Positions 58,350 through 64,000 of a stretch of DNA of 64,000 nt are shown in pieces (positions within the stretch are counted from its first letter, which is position 1; every line of letters starts with the position of its first letter). This DNA is from Hymenobacter negativus. GTDB lineage: Bacteria; Bacteroidota; Bacteroidia; Cytophagales; Hymenobacteraceae. The position numbers were made by a program, and so were the translations under genes. Where the stretch lies: assembly GCF_017571495.1 (NCBI RefSeq), contig NZ_JAGETZ010000013.1, forward strand, positions 1 to 64,000, given 5' to 3'. Below the pieces are notes generated by a model, which was given only the letters and a program-made list of their open reading frames with translations, was not told the DNA's origin and made no database searches.

Positions 58350-58601
58350 CTAGTTTTTTATTTCCTTTTCGAGGCGGCTCACCTTGCGGTCGAGGTTAAT
58401 AAGGTAGCCCAGCAGGCCGACCACAATGATGGCTACCACGGCTACCACCACGTAGATTTTACCGCTGGCGCGCAGGTCGTCGGCCATGGCAGGTGCCACC
58501 TCGGGGGCCTGCGCGAAAGCCAATGAAGCTAGCATCAGCAGTGGCAAAATCAGCCCGAAGAATCGGCCCAGCGGGCGTGTGAAAAGCTTATTGTTCATCA
58601 T
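58350..58601 (-). CDS. ccmD: CcmD-like small membrane protein
   Basis: An 83-residue protein with an N-terminal signal-like helix (residues 13-30, ending SLAFAQ) and a second helix (about 49-68) followed by the basic/acidic tail LINLDRKVSRLEKEIKN. CcmD is a small single-helix protein that connects CcmC, CcmE and CcmAB. The position between ccmC and ccmE and the coiled tail support the call. The start overlaps the ccmC stop by 14 bases, or 11 if ATG 58598 is used. Confidence 0.75.
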   Translation of the reverse strand: MMNNKLFTRPLGRFFGLILPLLMLASLAFAQAPEVAPAMADDLRASGKIYVVVAVVAIIVVGLLGYLINLDRKVSRLEKEIKN

Positions 58602-59343
58602 GTTTCAGTTTCAGGAAAACGTAGCGGCTGCTGACCTGCGCCACCCAGAAGGCAAATAGAATCCAGCCAATAACGGCTGGGTAAAACACCTTGCGCATAG
58701 TGTTGTCGAGGTCATATTGGTTGAAGCCGGGGTTGCCGGTCTGACCGGGGTGCAGCGAGGGCCCACTAAGGCGGGGCAGCACAAACAGCAGTGGAATAGC
58801 TGCCGCAAAAGCAAAAATGTTGTAAATGGCCGAGACCCGAGCCCGTTGCTGCTCATCCTGAAACGAGCCGCGTAACACCAGGTAAGCCCCGTAGATAAGC
58901 ATGGCCACGGCCGCCCCGTTCAGGCGCGGGTCGGGTGTCCACCACGCGCCCCAGGTGAAGCGGGCCCACAGGCTACCCGTAGCTAGGCCCAACAGTCCCA
59001 GCACAATGCCGGTTTTGGCCGACTCGTGAGCCAGTACGTCGAGCCGGGATGACGGCTCGCGCAGGTACCGAATGGAATACCACACCGACACCAGCAGTAC
59101 CATAATCATGGCAAACCACATCGGTACGTGGAAAAATAGATTGCGAATGCTCTCGTTCACGATGGGCAGCGCCGGCACCGGGGATAAAAAGCCTGCCACC
59201 GTAGCGCCCACAATCAGCAGCACAGCCAGGCCTTTCCAGATTGCGCCACCGCCGCGCTGCTCTACCAGGCGCTGCCCGCCCCACACGCCCGCCACCGTCA
59301 TGGCCACGCCCGATACACTACCGATAATTGCCGCTGTCGTCAT
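58588..59343 (-). CDS. ccmC: Heme transporter/handling protein CcmC
   Basis: A 251-residue membrane protein with six or seven helices that loads heme onto CcmE. The WWD-type heme site is FTWGAWWTPDPRLNGAAVAMLIY (about 128-150), and the flanking conserved histidines lie in FFHVPMWFAMI (about 71) and ISR/LHPGQ loop segments. The C-terminal helix YPAVIGWILFAFWVAQVS is typical. The N-terminal helix is an additional one relative to E. coli CcmC. It follows ccmB by 21 bases on the same strand. Confidence 0.92.
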   Translation of the reverse strand: MTTAAIIGSVSGVAMTVAGVWGGQRLVEQRGGGAIWKGLAVLLIVGATVAGFLSPVPALPIVNESIRNLFFHVPMWFAMIMVLLVSVWYSIRYLREPSSRLDVLAHESAKTGIVLGLLGLATGSLWARFTWGAWWTPDPRLNGAAVAMLIYGAYLVLRGSFQDEQQRARVSAIYNIFAFAAAIPLLFVLPRLSGPSLHPGQTGNPGFNQYDLDNTMRKVFYPAVIGWILFAFWVAQVSSRYVFLKLKHDEQ

Positions 59344-59364
59344 AAGTATTCGATTAGAATTCGA

Positions 59365-60039
59365 TTAGCCGCGCCACAAAAAAGGAAACAACACATAAGA
59401 AGTGGCGCCTACTATCATGTTCAGCGCCAGCAAGGTGAGCAGCGACTGCTGGCTAACGCCGCGGTCCAGCCCATCCAGCGCATTCTTGCTCACCTTGATG
59501 AGCAGCAGCAGCATGGGCACCATCAGCGGGAAGCCGAGGATGGCCATGAGCGTAGCGCCGTTGCCGCCTGCCTTAGCTGCAATACCCGACACCAGTGTGA
59601 GCGTAGTAGCAAAGCCGATGGCACCCAGCAGCAGGTTGGCCACAAACAGCGCCAAGTCCTGAATGGGGTTGCCTAGGAAGACGGTGTAGAGGAATAGGCC
59701 GAGCAGCGCCACGGCCGTCAGCAGCAGGGCGTTATAAATGATTTTGGCCAAAACAACAGCTTGGGGCCGCACCAGCGTATAGTAGTACAGGCGCTGGCCG
59801 GGGCTTTCCTGCATGAAGCCCTTGGCTACGGCGTTGATGGCCGCGAAAAGCAAAATGACCCAGAGCAGCGCGTTCCAGGCCGGCGGCGGGGGCGTGCCCC
59901 CGCGCAGGCTGAAGCTCAGAAAGCACACAAACACTGTGCTGCCCACGTAGAGCAGCAGCCCGCCCAGCGCCGCCCGCTGCCGCCATTCCAAGCGGAAGTC
60001 TTTGGCTAGCAGGGTGGAAATTTCGCGAAGCAGGGGCAC
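59365..60039 (-). CDS. ccmB: Heme exporter membrane subunit CcmB
   Basis: A 224-residue, six-helix membrane component of the CcmAB ATPase that works with CcmCDE. The N-terminal LLAKDFRLEWRQRAALGGLLLYV and the helix 5-6 region AILGFPLMVPMLLLLIK are family-like. An ORF start at 60066 (TTG) would overlap the TATCTTTG promoter box, so GTG 60039 is the better start. ccmA, which encodes the ATPase, is not adjacent. It is the first gene of the minus-strand ccm run. Confidence 0.88.
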   Translation of the reverse strand: MPLLREISTLLAKDFRLEWRQRAALGGLLLYVGSTVFVCFLSFSLRGGTPPPPAWNALLWVILLFAAINAVAKGFMQESPGQRLYYYTLVRPQAVVLAKIIYNALLLTAVALLGLFLYTVFLGNPIQDLALFVANLLLGAIGFATTLTLVSGIAAKAGGNGATLMAILGFPLMVPMLLLLIKVSKNALDGLDRGVSQQSLLTLLALNMIVGATSYVLFPFLWRG

Positions 60040-60063
60040 AGTCGGAAGTTCGGTTTGGGGCCG

Positions 60064-60071
60064 CAAAGATA
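60064..60071 (-). promoter_or_regulatory. Candidate -7 box for the ccm operon
   Basis: TATCTTTG on the minus strand fits TAnnTTTG, 25 bases before GTG 60039. No clear -33 element is seen. Confidence 0.5.
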
Positions 60072-60089
60072 CGTCCGACCTACCCCGAA

Positions 60090-61619
60090 TTATTCCCCTA
60101 CGACCACTTTTGCGGTAGCCGTCCGGTCTTGCTGCCTTACGGTCAGCACGTAAAGACCTTGAGTCAACCGGTCTGCTGGAAGCGTGAGTTGTCCGTTGGC
60201 AGGCGTGGCCTCCGCCGCATAAACCACCTGGCCCAGCGCATTGCGGAGTGACAACCTGACCGGCGCATTGTTGGGCAGGCGCAGGGTCAGTGCATCGCGC
60301 ACGGGGTTCGGATAGGTGGCCAGTTCCAGTACTGAGGCAGGGCGGGCGGCCAGCACGGTGGTAGGCCGCATAGGCATGAAGTTGAGCAGGCCCAGCGCGG
60401 GCTGGTCGACCTGATGCACGATGTGGCTTTCGGCTACGGCGGCCGAGTTGGTGCCCCAGTCATTGTTCTGGGCCAACATGTTGTCGGGCATGTTCAAGTA
60501 GAAGTCGTACACCTGACCACCGTTGCCGTTGCTATAAAGCTGGTTGAGGCCTATATTCAGGCTGTCGGTGCTGCTGGCGTCGCCGAAGCTCATGGTAGGG
60601 CCGGGCGTGGTGCTAGTAGTGGAGGTGCGCAGCACGGTTACGCCCCAAAGGTTGCCGCGCAGCACATTGCGGCTGGCCACGCCGGTGAGCGTCGCGCCGC
60701 CTTGCAGGTTGATGCCGCTGCCCCCCGTGTTAGCATTGGGGTTGATGTTGTTATTCTCAATAATATTGCGCGTAATAACTGCACTAATACCCGAGCCCAG
60801 CAGCGCAATGCCGTAGCGGTTGTTGGCAATGCGGTTCTGACGGATGCGCACCTGCGTGGTACCAACTGCACCCACCAGGTTGGAAACCGAAATGCCTCCG
60901 GCCATATTGTAGCTACCCCCGATAACGCGGCACTCTTCAATTACGATGGGTGTGGCCCCGCCAATGCCCAGGTTAATCTGTGGATAATTAGCGTTTTCGG
61001 TGTCGTTGTTGCGGAAAACACAGTTCTGAATAGTGGGTGAAGTATTCCGATTAGATGGACTTAGAACCCCAGAGCGAGCATTGCTATAGATATGGCAGTT
61101 AAGGATACGTGGCGCTCCGCCCGACGGGCTGATGGCCCCACTGTTGGTGTTGACAGTGCCGATACGTGACACCTGATAGCGTACTACGCAGCTGTCCAGC
61201 AGCAGGTCGCAGTCGACAGTTTTGATACCGCCGCCGTATTCCACAATGGTTTTGCGGAGCCGCGAGCCTTGGCTAGTAGCCGAAAACCAAAAGCTATGAA
61301 ACGGCGCCGTAGCCACCTGCGCCGTGATTTTGACGGAGTCACTCGGGTTGACCAGCAGTACACCATCGACGTTCACTTGGGCCAGCGACGCTAAGCGCAG
61401 GGTGGCGTTGGTGGTAATAGTCAGCGTATCGGTAGGGCTGAGGCGCAGGTTACCATTTACGGCATAGATGCCGGGGCTGGAAAGCACCACATTGGAGCCA
61501 GGCGCGGCTGCCAACTGAGCCAAGGTCCAGCGCACGCCGGTGCCGGGCGTTTGAAATTGGGCATGGGCATTGGTACCAGCAAGTGTGAGTATTAGGCCAG
61601 AAAGTAGCAGCTTTTTCAT
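60090..61619 (-). CDS. T9SS-exported right-handed beta-helix protein
   Basis: A 509-residue secreted protein. A signal peptide (residues 1-20, ending NAHAQ) precedes a beta-helix built of repeated short strands with Asn/Asp-rich turns (ILNCHIYSNARSGV, TIQNCVFRNNDTENA, RIRQNRIANNRYGIALLG, VITRNIIENNNINPNANTGGSGINLQGG). This is the pattern of parallel beta-helix polysaccharide-active or structural proteins. A T9SS type A sorting domain ends the protein (LATYPNPVRDALTLRLP to GLYVLTVRQQDRT). No catalytic Asp/His set could be assigned, so enzyme function is unproven. Confidence 0.85.
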   Translation of the reverse strand: MKKLLLSGLILTLAGTNAHAQFQTPGTGVRWTLAQLAAAPGSNVVLSSPGIYAVNGNLRLSPTDTLTITTNATLRLASLAQVNVDGVLLVNPSDSVKITAQVATAPFHSFWFSATSQGSRLRKTIVEYGGGIKTVDCDLLLDSCVVRYQVSRIGTVNTNSGAISPSGGAPRILNCHIYSNARSGVLSPSNRNTSPTIQNCVFRNNDTENANYPQINLGIGGATPIVIEECRVIGGSYNMAGGISVSNLVGAVGTTQVRIRQNRIANNRYGIALLGSGISAVITRNIIENNNINPNANTGGSGINLQGGATLTGVASRNVLRGNLWGVTVLRTSTTSTTPGPTMSFGDASSTDSLNIGLNQLYSNGNGGQVYDFYLNMPDNMLAQNNDWGTNSAAVAESHIVHQVDQPALGLLNFMPMRPTTVLAARPASVLELATYPNPVRDALTLRLPNNAPVRLSLRNALGQVVYAAEATPANGQLTLPADRLTQGLYVLTVRQQDRTATAKVVVGE

Positions 61620-61687
61620 AGCGGAAAGGACTAAGGTTAGAACACAAAGAACGCAAAACCACTGATATCAGCCTTGGCACCCAACGA

Positions 61688-61721
61688 AAAAGGCCCCTGG
61701 CAATTAAGCCAGGAGCCTTTT
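61688..61721. terminator. Terminator between the last two genes
   Basis: AAAAGGCcCCTGGC and GCCAGGaGCCTTTT pair around AATTAA. It lies 22 bases after the stop of the TolB-propeller/barrel gene on the minus strand. Confidence 0.82.
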
Positions 61722-61742
61722 CAAGATTCGTTAAATTAACTG

Positions 61743-64000
61743 CTAAAAGTCGTAGCCCAGCGTGAAGTAGAATTTCGGGCCGCTGGTTATGTAGTCCTGC
61801 TGGCCCCAGGCTACGTCCATCTTGCCATAAAACCCTAGCAGCGTGGTGCGAATGCCCGCGCCGTAGCCAATCAGGAAGGGGTTACGGAAGTTAATGACCG
61901 TGGCGGAGAAGTAGCTGCCGTTGCCGGGCTTTATCTCCGTGTTGGCAGAGTTGTCGGTGCTGAACGGATTGGTGCCTGAGTAGGCCGTGCCGATATCGGT
62001 GAAGCCGGTAAGCTGCAAGTTGCGGAAGAAGCCCGAATAGATGGGACGGTGCGCGAAATACTGTACAATAGGAATGCGCAGCTCACTGTTGAACAGCACG
62101 TAGCGAGGGCCAGTGCGGGCGCTGTAATCGAATCCGCGCAGGTTGGTAACGAAATCCTGGTAAAAGGTCTGGTCGGGAGCAAATGGGGTGGAGCGGCCAC
62201 CATCCTGATACCCGGCGTTTAGCCAGTTGTCCATGCCGCCCAGGCGGAATATCTGTTCCCGCGCCCCAAAAAACTGGCCGTAGCTGGCCCGGTTCGCCCA
62301 CACAATAGACCGGCTGATTTTCTGGTAGTGCCGGAGGTCAATCACGAACTTACCAAAGCTCAACCCGCCGTCATTCATGTTGGTCATGTTCAGCAAGCTG
62401 GCTTTCATGCGGGTCCCGTGCACCATGTTTACACCGGTCGCCACGCTGTTGTCAAACACCAGCTCGCCATTGTAGCCAATGTAATTGGTGCTTAAGTCCT
62501 GCTCCGTCGATACATTGCCGAGCTGGGTGCGCGAAATAGTGACGAAGCGCGGGCCGCCCCGCACACTTAGGTTGTGCGTGAGTGGGTAGGCAATGGTAGT
62601 CGCTACCTCGTGCCGGCCGTAGCGGAAGCGACCGGCTTCCAAATCGAAGAAGTAGGCCTGTTTCTGATAAGACACGCCCCAGTCGTAGCGGTGCGTCAGG
62701 TTAGTATAGGAAGCCCGCATGTTGCTGGTACGCAAGTCGAACAAGCCAAACAGACTAGCATCAATGCGCTGATTTTCCAATACATCCGTCAGCGCTGCCC
62801 TGAATTGCAGGCCCAGGCCCAGCAGCGGGTCCACGTACAGGGCCGTCGATACGTTGTCGGCCATGAAACGGGTGTCGTAGCGGTAGGGGCCGGTGATGGC
62901 AGGAGCTTCTGCCTGAGCTTTGGCTGCTGCCGCTGCTGCAGTAGAAGCCGGCGTTGCCGTCGAGCGGCGGCGCTTAACCGCAGACACGGGCTCATCTTCC
63001 TCAAACTGGTAGTCGCTGGTATTCACGGCCTCATTGGCTTTGCGCAGGGGGCGACGCGTTGCGGGAGCCGACGTTGTATCGGTACCAGCCGGGGCTGTAG
63101 CAGCGGCGGCTACGGGTGCGGCGGGCTTGGGAGTTGCCGGTTTGGCAACAGCCACCGACCGGTCTTCCAGCGTTTGCTGACGAGCGGTTTTGGTGAGGGG
63201 TAGCGTGGTGGGCAGCGGGTACTCGGGATACACGTACAGAATATCGCGGGCCTGGGCTGGGGCCACAAACACCAGGGCCGAAGTGGCCGGGTTGTAATCG
63301 AAATCCTGCGTATTGGCTAGCCAGTTAGTGAGTAGCGTTTTCTGTTTGGTTTTCAGTGAGTAACGATACACAGCTCGCACGCCGCTCTCTTCGCCAAGAA
63401 AGAGAATTTCGTCGTCGGAGATGGCGCGGGGCCGGGTTTCGTTTGAAATGGTGCTGACCAACGTGGTCACCGGTGTCGGTCGGCCATCGAGGTGGTACTC
63501 AAACAAATCGTAGTTATTCACCACGTTCTGGAAATACGCCGGCCGGGCCTGCCCTGCCGAATCCAGGTAGCGGTTAGAACTGAATACTAGGCCCTGCCCA
63601 CCGGGTAGAAACACCGGCTGCACATCATCGAACAAGTCATTGGTGAGCTGCTCTACCTGCCGGCTACCAGCACGAAGTAGGTAAATGTCATTCTGCCCGT
63701 TGCGCACCGCGCTAAAAGCCAATGCCTTCCCATCGGGTGAGTAGTTCATGCTCAGAATCTGGTCGTAGGCCGCGAAGAGTGAGGCTGGCCGCGAAAACTG
63801 AATGGCTTCCCGCACACGGCGTATCAGGCTGCGGCCTTCGGCATCGCGCAGGTGTAGGGCCATCTCGCCCCGCTTCATCTCGGCCACCGCCACTTGGCCA
63901 TTGCCGCGCCAAGCCAAAATGGGCAGACGGGTTTCCACTTGCTGGTCCGGGGTTTTGTAGCCGCCCCGGCTCAGAATGCGGCGGTGCTTGCCGGTGCGGT
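61743..64000 (-). CDS. TolB-type propeller fused to an outer-membrane beta-barrel (5' truncated by window)
   Basis: The visible 752 residues are the C-terminal part of a larger protein; the frame stays open to the window edge (TGKHRRILSRGGYKTPDQQ is still in frame before the first internal GTG). PD40/WD40-like blades come first (QILSMNYSPDGKALAFSAVRNGQNDIYLL, QPVFLPGGQGLVFSSNR), then an Ala/Pro/Thr-rich linker (about 270-370 of the visible part), then a barrel of surface-antigen (Omp85/bacterial surface antigen D15) type, with RLGGMDNWLNAGYQ and a final aromatic ending FTLGYDF. Outer-membrane assembly or a secreted-protein role is likely but not resolved. The N-terminal domain lies outside. 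Confidence 0.78.
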   Translation of the reverse strand, partial: RTGKHRRILSRGGYKTPDQQVETRLPILAWRGNGQVAVAEMKRGEMALHLRDAEGRSLIRRVREAIQFSRPASLFAAYDQILSMNYSPDGKALAFSAVRNGQNDIYLLRAGSRQVEQLTNDLFDDVQPVFLPGGQGLVFSSNRYLDSAGQARPAYFQNVVNNYDLFEYHLDGRPTPVTTLVSTISNETRPRAISDDEILFLGEESGVRAVYRYSLKTKQKTLLTNWLANTQDFDYNPATSALVFVAPAQARDILYVYPEYPLPTTLPLTKTARQQTLEDRSVAVAKPATPKPAAPVAAAATAPAGTDTTSAPATRRPLRKANEAVNTSDYQFEEDEPVSAVKRRRSTATPASTAAAAAAKAQAEAPAITGPYRYDTRFMADNVSTALYVDPLLGLGLQFRAALTDVLENQRIDASLFGLFDLRTSNMRASYTNLTHRYDWGVSYQKQAYFFDLEAGRFRYGRHEVATTIAYPLTHNLSVRGGPRFVTISRTQLGNVSTEQDLSTNYIGYNGELVFDNSVATGVNMVHGTRMKASLLNMTNMNDGGLSFGKFVIDLRHYQKISRSIVWANRASYGQFFGAREQIFRLGGMDNWLNAGYQDGGRSTPFAPDQTFYQDFVTNLRGFDYSARTGPRYVLFNSELRIPIVQYFAHRPIYSGFFRNLQLTGFTDIGTAYSGTNPFSTDNSANTEIKPGNGSYFSATVINFRNPFLIGYGAGIRTTLLGFYGKMDVAWGQQDYITSGPKFYFTLGYDF

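Overview
The window looks like chromosomal DNA of a Bacteroidota bacterium of the order Cytophagales, most probably Hymenobacter or a close relative. The basis is the high-GC coding style, several proteins with type IX secretion (T9SS) C-terminal sorting domains, a PID-CTERM mini-protein, promoters of the Bacteroidota form TTTG-N19/20-TAnnTTTG, near absence of Shine-Dalgarno sequences, many TTG/GTG starts, and a short NuoG. I had no database access, so genus and family names come from recognition of the sequence.

Layout. 1-9.9 kb: an AT-rich spacer, rodA with a GT-C-type membrane protein, a convergent second polytopic protein with an uncharacterised partner, then a 2Fe-2S ferredoxin, thymidine kinase, a PorZ-like T9SS protein and recO. 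10-14.4 kb: a minus-strand run of a DHH phosphoesterase followed by four FKBP prolyl isomerases, divergent from ndk. 15-24.8 kb: housekeeping and stress genes (AAA+ ATPase, nucleoside-type MFS permease, ene-reductase, superoxide dismutase, tadA, aspS, PhyH-like dioxygenase); a 42-bp palindromic tandem array lies upstream of aspS. 24.9-33.6 kb: a complex I operon nuoABCDEFGHIJ that ends at a strong terminator without nuoKLMN. 33.8-39.8 kb: a sensor kinase/response regulator pair, pruA, a 21-bp-period tandem array, an unknown protein and a phage-type dNMP kinase. 39.9-52.8 kb: a PID-CTERM peptide, two very large T9SS-exported adhesin-like proteins, and between them YjjG, a UbiA prenyltransferase, a cold-shock protein, IscX, an ISC-type ferredoxin and a Rossmann/DUF2520 protein. 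52.9-53.7 kb: a damaged IS5-family element. 53.9-60.1 kb: a cytochrome c maturation operon (ccmB-C-D-E, an unknown exported protein, ccmF). 60.1-64 kb: a beta-helix T9SS protein and the 3' part of a TolB-propeller/outer-membrane-barrel gene that runs off the window.

Themes. Respiration (complex I, cytochrome c maturation, ferredoxins, SOD) and the cell envelope (RodA, FKBP foldases, T9SS cargo, PorZ, outer-membrane barrel) dominate. The most unusual content is non-coding: at least five copies of a dispersed inverted-repeat family with GTCATGCTGA ends, several hairpins built from short reiterated words, and two phased tandem arrays. Every wide spacer inside the nuo operon holds one of these repeats while the tight spacers hold none, and one repeat copy appears to supply the start codon of a gene in the ccm operon. 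I found no CRISPR array, prophage, tRNA or rRNA, and no clear defence or biosynthetic island.
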